From Candolleomyces eurysporus (taxonomy: Eukaryota; Basidiomycota; Agaricomycetes; Agaricales; Psathyrellaceae), in assembly GCA_027579435.1 (NCBI GenBank), contig JANBPK010000194.1, positions 1-15,307 of the forward strand: a stretch of 15,307 bases of DNA, given 5' to 3'. Both the position numbers and the translations under genes were made by a program. Below are positions 7,180 to 15,307 of this stretch, in pieces. Numbering within the stretch: position 1 is the stretch's first letter; each line of letters opens with the position of its first letter. Under the pieces are notes generated by a model, which ran no database searches, had not been told where the DNA came from, and saw only the letters and a program-made list of their open reading frames with translations.

Positions 7180-9504
7180 TCAGTACTCAGGCTCTGTATG
7201 CCACAAACTGAATGTGAACCCGAAACGACCAGGGCTAATTGAAAGCTCCAAGGGGGGCCGTGGAGCTGCCTTGGCTTCCCCCCAAATGTGTTGAGCACGA
7301 GCCACGATCCATCCTAGGACCTTTTAAGCACTATTCAGAAGCTCTGGCATTTCCGAGGTTCGAGAGCCAGCAACATACCCTGAAAATTTCCATGCCTGAA
7401 AGGCTGACCTGAAAACTGGAATCATTATGGAAGAACCGGAGCTCAGGGTCAAGTGCACATACAATTTCTTCGTCCAAATCACAAAACCAATTTTTGTGTG
7501 TAGTTGAGCGAGATTGGGGGTCTAGAATTCCTGGAAACTAGATATGTTTTAAGCTGTACGAAACAATGGAAGAACGAGATTTGGAACATTTACCTTGGCA
7601 GAAATGGCAGCCGACGCACGTTGCAGGTCACGTTGGACCGTTTGATGCGTGCGTTCAGTAAATTCTCTGCGAAAATTAGTTCCACAATTCAGGAGATTGA
7701 GACCCATGCCTGCTTCCAGCCAGAGTTTAATGCGACGATCAGGACATTCCACAGCCCGCGCCAATTGTTTGGCACACTTGGTAAAAAGGGACGGAGAACT
7801 ATCTGTGATTAAGAAATCGTTCAAGAGGGAGTAGAAGAACATATGACAGAGGAAAGCGCAATAAGGCAGCCTATTGGCGTGAAGAGAGTCGGGAGCCTCG
7901 AACGGCTCATTGGTTGAGATGCAGGCATATGCTTCTCGCCAATGGTGTGCCAAATGCCAAGTGCCATAGCTGTAGGCCGGCCTGTAAACTGCCGAGTTTT
8001 CGGAGAGGGAGGAAACAAGATGGTACGATAGATGGAGATGGAATGAAGGTGGGACAAAGAATGGCCCAGAGCGGCTTTCGCTTGTGAGGAAGTCGCGGAG
8101 GGACGTATGGCAGAGCGCCACACTGCCCTCCTCGTCGGTTCCCGGGACATGGATGATCGCTTGCAGGTTCAGCAGGACCCGAATGACTTCGAAAGCCTCG
8201 ATCCCAAGTAAGTCTGATATTCCAACAATCGGGAGTGGTTCGCGAATGAGGGTGATGGTAGAGATAATGTTGTGGAAATGGGAGAGATGTTGGGAACGGG
8301 TAAGTGTCTGAATGTACAGACTGTCGAGGCCATTCATCGTGAGGGTACGAGGGAGTCGTTCCATTGGCGTCGAAGTATCGTCTTCTGTGGCTGGGCGAAC
8401 AATAAATTTGAAGATTGATGACGCAAGAACGAACGATTCGCCTATGTGCTCCACCAAGTGATACATATCCGATTGTGTTGGCCATTCTCCGTGCACTCGA
8501 ACATATGCTCGGACGACGCGATCCCTCTTTGCCACGGCATGGAAAGAGGCTTCTAAGAATTTGTTGATGTCACCCCGTGTCCTGTAGGTGTTGAGGTCGC
8601 TCAATCGAGCCCCATCAACCTCGAGACGAGCGCGGATGTGTTGCTCTACTCGACTAGCGATGAAGACCCGGAGTGGGATGGTCGGGTGCCGCTCGAAGAA
8701 GTCGAGCATTTGATCGATGAGCTCCTCTACCCCTCGCTTGTCCTCACATTCATCGAGTCCATCGATGACAATGACGAAGGGTCCCTTGGCACGAGCGTCT
8801 TCGAGAACCTCTCCTTGCATGACGGCCCTAAACGGTTCGTAGACCAAACGTTCCATCTGTCGAGTCAAGGAAACGCGGTGGTTCAGCAGACCTGGGTCAG
8901 CCCTCAACGCGGCTTCGAGGAGTGGCACGGTCGCAGGCAGCGCGGATGCCATTTGACTCGACAACGTCGCCGCAAATCCGTTCAGTGTGTTCCTGTCGCC
9001 CGCGTTACGAAAGAAAAAGTAGCTTGCAAGCAAGCGGCGGGACCCTTCGAATATGTTGGCGATCTTCAGGGAAATAGCTGATTTACCGGAGCCGGCGAAA
9101 CCGTGGAGCCAGTAGATGTGGGCGGTTGGAGTATATACAACCACAGCGACAGGGGTAGTCTTTATTATCTTTTCCTTGATCCCAGGAGCCGGGTCCGTAG
9201 CGTCAGCCCAGGTAGTTATATCCTGGACTACCTCTTCTCTGGTTCCAGGAAAGCACTCGGAATCCGGAGGCGAGGTCTTTCGATTTCGGGTGTGAGAGGC
9301 ATCGGGAATCGGTTTCAGTCGAAGAAAGAGGTCTGTAGCGTAATCTTGGCATGATGAAGCACATATATACTTCGGTTCTATTTGCTCACCCAGTCCCCCA
9401 TTTGAAAAGTACTGGCTTCCAGTAGCAACGTAGATGTTCTGTTGCTGAATTTGAAAATCGCACGCATTGGGATATATTGGAATGCTAGGGGAAATTCCTG
9501 CCAT
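7180..9504 (-). CDS. NACHT-domain NTPase (fungal NLR-like), gene A; 4 exons proposed
   Basis: The proposed exons are 9390-9504, 7594-9332, 7379-7537 and 7180-7320, giving about 717 residues. Residue positions here are for the spliced product. After a 38-residue start (DFQIQQQNIYVATGSQYF) comes LRLKPIPDASHTRNRKTSPP, then NACHT: Walker A GFAGSGKS at 116-123, Walker B FVIVIDGLDECED at 224-236, and a sensor-like RVFIASRVEQHIR at ~263-275. A helical region with SFHLHLSYHLVSSL follows. By family knowledge this is a STAND P-loop NTPase of the fungal NLR type, which oligomerises on ligand binding and is linked to non-self recognition and cell death. No WD40, ankyrin or TPR repeats are seen after NACHT. 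The conservative frame without the 3' introns stops at 7549-7551 (about 632 residues). Exons 3-4 rest on codon-level similarity to gene B. The intron 3 acceptor reads AAAAG, which is weak. Confidence 0.85.
7321..7378 (-). other. Putative intron 3 of NACHT gene A (58 nt)
   Basis: Donor GTATGT is the classic fungal form; the acceptor is AAAAG, where gene B has AACAG at the same place. It is phase 0. An upstream AATAG in the intron could serve as an alternative acceptor. Confidence 0.4.
7538..7593 (-). other. Putative intron 2 of NACHT gene A (56 nt)
   Basis: Donor GTAAAT, acceptor ATCTAG, phase 0. It sits at the same place as a 58-nt candidate in gene B (11393-11450). If it is not spliced, the protein ends at the TAA at 7549-7551. 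Support is comparative only. Confidence 0.5.
9333..9389 (-). other. Intron 1 of NACHT gene A (57 nt)
   Basis: Donor GTGAGC, acceptor TACAG, phase 1. Splicing joins ...NGGL to DLFLRL, matching ...NGGQ-DLILRL in gene B. Its length is a multiple of three and it has no in-frame stop, so the unspliced transcript would still be translatable with 19 extra residues. Confidence 0.75.
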
Positions 9505-9840
9505 TCAGTTAACCTAAGGCTGAAGAATCAATGAAAGGGAAGGGTTTTGATCAGGGAAAAGGCTAGGAGATTGGGACCAGCGTGCCCACGCCCTCACAGG
9601 CCGTGAGCAAAGGAAGCCTTTTACTTATCAATGCTCGACTTCAGCCTTATCAGTCACGGTGATGATGACGCGAGAGAGTGTGAACGTGAGTACTAGGCAA
9701 AAGTGCTGAATGGGCGGACTCCGTCGGGTTCATGCTTGGGCATAAGGCACACACGTGGAGCCTATTTCACCCTGACTGAGGCCACGGGAAAAGGCCAAAG
9801 ACACTCAGGAGGAGGAATAGGGGAGGAGGCTGAGTTCTCG
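9505..9840. promoter_or_regulatory. 5' flank / probable promoter region of NACHT gene A
   Basis: This stretch aligns patchily with 13364-13700 upstream of NACHT B. Shared blocks include 'cattcag' just before the start, 'cgccc..caggc.gtga', 'gaagcc', 'gcaaaag.gct' and 'caggaggaggaatagg'. No coding is seen. The retained similarity outside the coding region fits a promoter and 5' untranslated region that were copied with the gene. No individual factor site can be named. Confidence 0.4.
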
Positions 9841-10159
9841 GAACATGGATGCAAGAAATGGATAGAGGACCGGTGAGGAAAGGAGGATGCTGTGCACGGA
9901 GGTTGGCAGTATTTAAACGAGGTCGGGGCGCCTAAATGGAAATGAAATTCCCGAGTTCGTATCTTGTTGTCCGGCAGAAGAAAACTGCTAGGGCGCCTGT
10001 TGCCAGCACCACCGCTGTAAAGATCGATGCTCGAGCGAGAATTGCGCCAGCAGAGAGAATTTAAGAGGAACAGCGCACAAGAGGAGGAGGGAAGGGAGGG
10101 GAGATCAGAGAGGAGGGTAGGACTCGGAGGGCCAGGAAGCGTGGCGCTTCAGAAGCAAT
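9841..10159. other. Unexplained intergenic DNA, purine-rich in part
   Basis: No gene or repeat is recognised. 'tatttaaa' occurs near 9910, and 10075-10130 is strongly A/G-rich on the + strand. Similarity to the NACHT B upstream region fades at about 9830-9840, so this sequence is not part of the shared block. Confidence 0.4.
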
Positions 10160-10474
10160 ACCATGATACCACAACTACCGAATTGAAATCCAAGCGTCTA
10201 CCACAGCGAAAAAAGACCAGGATCAGTTGGAAATCCTCCAAGTCCTTCAAGCAGCATCGTCGGATCCATACTTTCCGTTCCCGGGCCGTATCCTCGTCGC
10301 CAGTATCGTAATGATCGACGGCGGGAAGAGTTTTACAGTGGGAGCAGCGGGCACTGCTACAGAGTCTTCAACCGCCTCCTCTTCGTCTTGGGCTTTGACG
10401 AAGAGGAACTCCAAGTCCCAGAAACGTCCGTGGCGATAACCTTTGGTTTGCATTGGTGGCCACTTACAGGGTAG
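10160..10474 (+). other. Possible gene fragment, unidentified
   Basis: Two overlapping + strand frames look coding, with many C/G third positions. The first, up to about 10320, reads EILQVLQAASSDPYFPFPGR and then ILVASIVMIDGGK. The second, from about 10300 to the TAG at 10472-10474, reads RRREEFYSGSSGHCYRVFNR, LLFVLGFDEEELQVPE. The apparent change of frame could be a frameshift or a missed intron. The opposite strand is also open here, so direction is not certain. No family is recognised and no intact start-to-stop gene is evident. Confidence 0.22.
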
Positions 10475-10920
10475 AGAATTTGTTTATATGTGCGTGTCTA
10501 TCTATGACGGTTTAGGCACCGAGCAGAGGTTCAGATGTTATTGGCAACCCAGAATTGAGTCGAGATATCATGTAAGTTCAGGAAGGGTGTCTTCAATATC
10601 CCACCATAGTCCTGTCAAATCAATGACGTTGACAAGAAACGACTGGCAGCCTGACTCGGAGGAGAGCATCGAGCTTTCCGGAAGAGCAAGGGAGGTATTC
10701 AGGTCTGGTACCACGCCTCTGACCAATAACTCGAGACCATGTTCAAACCAAGACGGGAGGCAAACAACACCCTTGAGCAGGGGAACCACCATATCATTGC
10801 TAATACTCATGCTGGTATTATGGTCGTTTTGCGCACAGCAAATGAAAGCAATCGGGCAGCATGTTGAACCAATTGCAACACCTGGAGAATCCGGTCGCTA
10901 CTACTAAGAGTCATGTAGTC
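10475..10920. other. Unresolved region downstream of NACHT gene B
   Basis: Open frames occur on both strands: + strand 10443-10907 (154 residues) and - strand 10568-10810 (NDMVVPLLKGVVCLPSWFEH..., NVIDLTGLWWDIEDTLPEL). The - strand reading, with a further piece just upstream (RILQVLQLVQHAARLLSFAV), looks somewhat more protein-like, but it is broken and has no paralogue in the window to compare with. No family is recognised. It could be an eroded exon of a gene, or chance. Confidence 0.2.
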
Positions 10921-11007
10921 CCTGCCATAGTAGACCTACTCTTCAAAATATGTTAAAATCTTGGGCGGACAGTTCCAAAAGCTTCCCCAAAAACGCATGC
11001 ATGGCGA

Positions 11008-13363
11008 TCACATAGATTGTATCCCCCAAGTCCGACGCTGTGAAATGAGTGACCGGCGGAAGCTGAATGTGACCCTGCGGCCAGAATGACTCTGGTAAAT
11101 GACTAGCTTCAAGGGAGGTTTCTGCTTTGCCTTCACTTTCTCCCAAGCGTGTTGAGCATGAGCCACTACCCATTCTAGCACCTGTTGGAAACGTTTCAGC
11201 GGCCTTGAAATTTCTGGGACATAAGAGCCGGCAACGTACATTAAGAATGTCTATGCCAGAAATGCTGCACTGAAAGCTGAGATTATTATGAGAAGACTAG
11301 AGCTCAGAATCGAGTGCGCATACGGGATTTAGATGATAGACCCAATCTTCCCGTGTGGTCGAGCGAGATCGGTGGTCTAGAATTTTGGAACACTAGATTT
11401 GCGTTTTCAGTGACATCAGACAGCGGAAGAGTGAGATTTGGGAATATTACTTTGGCACAAACGGCAGTCGAAGCACGCTGCAGGTCATGTTGGACTGCTT
11501 TGTACGTGTGTTCAGTCAATTGAACTGCGCACAGCAAACGATCACTCCCCCTGAGATGGAAATCTACGCCTGTTTCCAGCCAGAGTGTACTATAGCGGCC
11601 TGGGCATTCCGCCGCCAGCGCCAATTGTTTGGCACACTCGGTAAGAAGGTACGCAGTATCATTCGAGTTTAGGGGATGCTGCAAGAAGAGGGAGAAGAAG
11701 AACATATCACAGAGGAAGGCGCAATAGGGCAGCCTATTGGCATGAAGAGATTGGGGAGCCTTGAACTGGTCGATCTCGTTGGTGGAGGGGGCATATGATT
11801 GGGCGAATGCTTCTCGCCAATGGTCTTTCAGATACCACATGACATAGTCGTAGGCCGGCCCGTCAACCTTCAAAGTTTCGAAGAGAGAGGAAACGAGATG
11901 GTACGACAGATGGAGATGGAATGAGGGTGGAACNAAAAAATGATCCCGAGCGGCTTTCGGTGATGAGGAAGCCACGGAGGGATGTATGACAGAGCTTCAC
12001 GCTGCCCTCCCCGTCAGTTCCCGGGACATGGATAATCGCTTGTAGGTTCAGCAGGACGCGAACGACCTCGAAAACCTCGATCCCAAGAAGATCTGATATT
12101 CCAACAATCGGGAGCGGACGGCGAAGGAGTGCGATGGTAGAGATAATGTTGCGGAAATGGGAGAGATGTTGGGAACGGGAAAGTGTTTGGGCGTACAAGC
12201 TGTCGAGGCCATGCATCTTAAGCGTACGAGGGAGTCGTTCCATTGGCGTCGAAGGATCGTCTTCTGCGGCTGGATGCATGATGAATTTGAAGATTAATGA
12301 TGCTAGAACAAAGGATTCGCCTATATGCTGCATTAAGCGATCCATATCCGATTTTGTTGGCCATTGTCCGTGCGCTTGAACATATGCTCGCATAACCCGG
12401 TCCCGCTTTGCGACGGCATGGAATGAGGCCTCTAGGAGTTTTTTGATATCATCCCGTGTCCCGTAGCTGTCAAGGTCGCTCAACCGGACCCCATCAACCT
12501 CGAGACGAGCGCGGATGTGTTGTTCTACTCGACTCGAGATGAAGACTCGCAGTGGGATAGTCGGATGCCGCTCGAAGAAGTCGAACATATGATCGATGAG
12601 CTCCTCTACCCCTCGCTTGTCCTCACATTCATCGAGTCCGTCGATGACAATGATGTAAGGTCCTTTGGCCCCGGTCTCTTTGAGAATATCTCCTTTCATG
12701 ATGGCCTTGAACGGTTCGTAGACCAAACGATCCATCTGTCTAGTCAAGGAGACGCAGTTATTCAGCAGACCTGGGTCCGCCTTCGAAGCCGCTTCGAGGA
12801 GCGGCACGGTTGCAGGCAGCGCAGATGCCATTTGGCTCGACAACGTCACAGCAAATCTGTTCAGCGTGCACCTGTCACCCGTGTTACGAAAGAAAAAGTA
12901 GCTTGCAAGCAAGCGGCCAGACCCTTCGAATACGTTGGCTATCTTCAGGGAAATAGCTGATTTACCAGAACCAGCGAAACCGTGAAGCCAGTAGATGTGA
13001 GGGACAGTGGCAGAAGTGGTCTCCGTTACCCCTTCCTCGGTCCCAGGAGCCGAGTCCGCAGCGTTAGCCCAGGCAGTTATATCCTGGACTGCCTCTTCTC
13101 TGGTTCCAGGAAAACACTCCGAATCGGGGGGCGAAGTCTTTCGATTTCGGGTGTGAGAGGCATCGAGGATCGGGTTCAGTCGAAGAATGAGGTCTGAAGG
13201 CACAATCTTAGTGTAAAGGACAGATATAAATCAATTATATTTTCTTACCCTGCCCACCATTCGAAAAGTACTGATTTCCAGCTACAACGTAGATCCTTTG
13301 CTGCTGAATCCGAAAATCGTGTGCCTCGGGATAGATTGCAATGTTAGGAGGAGTTCCTGCCAT
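11008..13363 (-). CDS. NACHT-domain NTPase (fungal NLR-like), gene B; one artefactual shift, in-frame TAG in exon 3
   Basis: This is a paralogue of gene A with the same layout: exons 13249-13363, 11451-13193, 11240-11392 and 11008-11181. The start reads MAGTPPNIAIYPEAHDFRIQ, followed by LRLNPILDASHTRNRKTSPP. Walker A GFAGSGKS is at ~110-117 of the spliced product, and Walker B (IIVIDGLDECED) and RVFISSRVEQHIR follow. The role is as for gene A. The frame appears to break at 11935, where an N precedes six A on the + strand. Ignoring the N gives SGSFFVPPSFHLHLS, matching SGPFFVPPSFHLHLS in gene A, so the break is probably an artefact. A real lesion may be the TAG at 11297-11299 inside exon 3 (gene A has CGG), giving ~650 residues if intron 2 is spliced, or ~667 if it is not (stop at 11304-11306). 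Exon 4 (VLEWVVAHAQHAW) is still conserved with gene A. Confidence 0.82.
11182..11239 (-). other. Putative intron 3 of NACHT gene B (58 nt)
   Basis: Donor GTACGT, CTGAAAC branch-like motif, acceptor AACAG; phase 0. It has the same length and place as the gene A candidate. The exon that follows begins VLEWVVAHAQH, against VLGWIVARAQH in gene A. Confidence 0.5.
11393..11450 (-). other. Putative intron 2 of NACHT gene B (58 nt)
   Basis: Donor GTAATA, acceptor ATCTAG with CTGAAAAC upstream as a possible branch site; phase 0. It is at the same position as the 56-nt candidate in gene A. Confidence 0.5.
13194..13248 (-). other. Intron 1 of NACHT gene B (55 nt)
   Basis: Donor GTAAGA, acceptor TTCAG, with a CACTAAG branch-like motif about 16 bases before the acceptor; phase 1. 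It matches intron 1 of gene A in position and phase. Unlike gene A, the retained intron hits an in-frame TAA within a few codons. Confidence 0.8.
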
Positions 13364-13849
13364 TCAGCAAACGTTATGCATAGGAATGGGAAGAATGAAG
13401 AGGTGAGGGTGCGGATGAGAAGGAAGGCAAGAAAGCGACCTCGCCCGCTCAGGCTGTGAATAAACGAAGCCACGTCAATATGCCATATCAATGCACCGCC
13501 CTTCACTGCGCTAACCAGTGCCATAGGTTTATCATGTGGGGACTCGAGAGAGCGCAGGCAAAAGGGCTAGAGGTCACTGGGAGAGGTCTGTTGACTTTAT
13601 GTCGGTGGGCATACTAATGCGCATATCTGGAGGTCATCCGATGCTGATGGAGGACGTGCACGGCAATGAAACCCAGGAGGAGGAATAGGAATGAAGACCG
13701 ACCACCTCCATAACCCCGACAGAGGCGCGAGAAGCGATGACTCAGCACCCGCCACCAAACCCAATTGCCGAGTCAACCTCATCTCACTCTTGCACTAAGT
13801 TCTCCCTTCACAGGCACGTTAACAGGAAGAGTACTCAATTCTCGCACAT
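13364..13849. promoter_or_regulatory. Divergent intergenic region between NACHT gene B and the decayed F-box copy
   Basis: The half nearest NACHT B (to about 13700) aligns with the 5' flank of NACHT A and probably carries its promoter. The remainder, toward the F-box relic, has no match that I can see to the 5' flanks of F-box copies 1 and 2. No coding is seen. Confidence 0.4.
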
Positions 13850-15051
13850 ATGGAACACACCGGTGTTGAAGTACAGAAAGCCCCAGCCCTCGTATCGATC
13901 AGCCCCAGAGGGAGCTAATTCGAGGGAATGCTCTCTCTCCTATCTCTCACCTCAATTAAAAAAAAAAAAAACTCCCATCGGAAAACCAGTATAATATTCT
14001 CTTGCTCGTCAGGCAGAAGGATCCGGAGGCTGAAAATAAGAACTAGACTTCACAATATCTCAGACCCTGTCACGTCTCGCATCTCTGGTGGTCTGACATA
14101 CTTGGGTGTCCTGAATTCTGGGTGGACATACACCTCTCTTTCGAAGTCATGNAAAGAGTTGGCAGATGNCCCAAGTTCACGGCAAAGCACACCAAGGACC
14201 AGAAGCTATTGGTCTCATACAGGGCCTGACAGGNCCCCTGGCCTTCAACAGACCCTGGCCGACTCATGACCATGACGCTCCGTTCCTACAGTGGACTATG
14301 ATTTGCTTCGCACTCTGCACGAAGAGTCGAGCGAGATCAAGTCGCTCACTTTGGAATGGAGAAGGCTCGCCTATGGGGAAGACGGGTTTCTATGAAAGTA
14401 TGGGGTTCCTCTCGGGACTGAAGACTTTGCGCATCTCAGGTATCCAAGGGTCTTGTTCGAGTTATGGATCCATAGTCCTTCCGTCCGACCCAACCCAATA
14501 TCTCAATTTCGACACATCGAGTCGCTTGTTCTATCTGGATGCGCGGACACACTGCTACGCTCATGCTCAACTTCGAATTCGACCTTCCTGTTCCCCCACC
14601 CCCACCTGTACCAACATAAAAGTGAGGTGAAAGTGACGGAGGTTCTAACCCTCCGCCGAGTGGGTACTATGTGGATGAAAGCATCTCTTGCAAGCCNTTT
14701 TTTGGACTGCGCTTGCGATCGCATCATACCTCAATTCATGTGTATGTGTCATGGGGATAGATTCCAGTAGGTCAAGACGACCCTCGGACAAGGAGGTTTC
14801 TCCGAGTCCGCTCTTCAATCCCTTATCTTCTTGCTTGTACGCAGGGAAACTGAGGACCGTCGAATCTCCCCTGACTGGTTTGCGAGAAGCGTTGTGGAGT
14901 ATTCCAAGTCACCGACCCGAAATGTACCACTAGCGCTGTTTCGGGGCTTAGACACTGCCGCGAAGAAGCCAAGCAGGACACCCAGGATGCTTTGAAGGGG
15001 ATCGCGGCTGATGTCTTTTGGCGGAAGCCTGAAGGGTCAATTCCAGGGTGA
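13850..15051 (+). pseudogene. Fourth F-box copy: near full-length but heavily decayed
   Basis: The ATG at 13850 aligns with the start of copies 1 and 2 (MEHTGVEVQKAPAL against MDPDDIETQKALDA), but a TAA follows after 22 codons. Recognisable blocks continue in order. They are the region before the F-box ('gaatgctctctctcctatctc', with a run of 14 A at 13958-13971 after it), the KILLLIRQE-like segment at about 14000-14020, 'cacgtctcgcatctctggtgg', a tyrosine/aspartate block with 'actctgcacgaagagtcgag', 'tcgggactgaagactttg', and the C-terminal end to the TGA at 15049-15051 ('cgaagaagccaagcaggacac'). Several hundred bases are deleted and the frame changes repeatedly. Four N occur (14152, 14169, 14234, 14697), each beside a homopolymer, so some breaks may be artefacts. 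The stop at codon 23 and the deletions are not N-associated. Its 3' flank places it with the fragment at 6275-6485. Confidence 0.8.
13958..13971 (+). repeat. Poly-A run of 14
   Basis: It lies inside the decayed F-box copy, where copies 1 and 2 have only 'cccaaccgaaat'-like sequence. It fits homopolymer growth in a non-functional sequence. No target-site duplication was seen that would point to an inserted retro-element. Confidence 0.8.
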
Positions 15052-15307
15052 TTGCGCTGCGTCGAGTCCCTGCTCCCGTCGGCGTAATATTTTCAATTGG
15101 TGTGCCTTGTCCATTCTACAAATCAAAATGTTGTATTCCTACAAGGGTTGCTCCAGTGGAGTTAAGGTTACAGAGTACAGCTGGCCTATCGGATCGCGGA
15201 AAGAGCTGCTGTATTGTCTTGGTACGCTTGGGGGGGACAGGTTCAAAACCCGCGAGACGTTTAATTACACCATACAGTACTTGTTATACTACTATATAAG
15301 CCATCGT
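15052..15307. other. 3' flank of the decayed F-box copy, to the window edge
   Basis: No gene is seen. 15146-15259 aligns with 6581-6702, downstream of the third F-box fragment. A TATA-like 'tatataag' lies at 15293-15300; alone it does not prove a promoter. Confidence 0.45.

Noticed and set aside
8638..9081. 147-residue + strand open frame opposite NACHT A (also 12517-12960 opposite NACHT B)
   Set aside because: Antisense shadow of the NACHT coding sequence; it is conserved only because the gene on the other strand is conserved.
9935..9990. Possible F-box relic ('atcttgttgtccggcagaag' resembles the KILLLIRQE segment of the F-box copies)
   Set aside because: The match covers about 20 bases with gaps and no neighbouring F-box block follows, so chance is a sufficient explanation.
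10790..10900. Hydrophobin-like cysteine pattern on the - strand (GVAIGSTCCPIAFICCAQN)
   Set aside because: The spacing of the cysteine pairs does not fit the hydrophobin pattern and there is no signal peptide or full eight-cysteine set.
10443..10907. 154-residue + strand open frame
   Set aside because: No recognisable domain; the opposite strand is also open, and the start lies inside the previous fragment. Not enough to call a gene.
13207..13248. Shorter 42-nt version of NACHT B intron 1 ending at CTAAG
   Set aside because: It leaves the wrong frame, whereas the TTCAG acceptor 13 bases further gives the right frame and a 55-nt intron matching gene A.
15215..15262. Possible tRNA (B-box-like 'ggttcaaaacc')
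   Set aside because: No A box at the right distance and no cloverleaf can be drawn; the related sequence at 6680-6702 lacks the box.

Overview
The window looks like a piece of a basidiomycete (Agaricomycetes-type) nuclear genome. The grounds are short GT-AG introns of 55-58 nt, NACHT proteins with the 'IPDASHTRNRKTSPP...PGTRE' entry sequence common in mushroom-forming fungi, and single-exon F-box-like proteins with a coiled-coil start. Apart from the tail of one ordinary gene at the left edge, it is an expanding and decaying multigene cluster. Four F-box-like copies lie on the + strand and two NACHT NTPase genes on the - strand, in various states of repair.

Layout: 1-474 is the C-terminal tail of a gene entering from the left, probably a TB2/DP1/HVA22 (Yop1-like) protein. 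750-6225 is a tandem duplication of an F-box-like gene with both flanks. Copy 1 is at 1120-2812 and copy 2, clean over 570 aa, at 4167-5879. At 6275-6485 only the last ~65 codons of a third F-box copy remain. NACHT gene A (7180-9504, -) and NACHT gene B (11008-13363, -) are paralogues that share promoter-proximal sequence, exon structure and intron positions. Between them, 9840-10920 is mostly unexplained. From 13850 to 15051 lies a fourth, heavily decayed F-box copy that diverges from NACHT B, and its 3' flank resembles the 3' flank of the third copy.

The most useful reading result is that all six N characters sit at the start of a homopolymer. The two that fall in good genes (1853 and 11935) coincide exactly with the apparent frameshifts in F-box copy 1 and NACHT B. 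Ignoring the N puts each gene back in the frame of its intact paralogue, so these breaks are probably consensus artefacts. Comparing the two NACHT genes also exposes three introns and two downstream coding exons past the first stop codon. In those exons NACHT B has an in-frame TAG and NACHT A a weakened splice acceptor.

Functionally (inference): the NACHT proteins are fungal NLR-like STAND NTPases, a group linked to non-self recognition and regulated cell death. The F-box proteins would be substrate receptors of SCF ubiquitin ligases. Their interleaving suggests a birth-and-death cluster. Nothing in the sequence proves that the two families act together.
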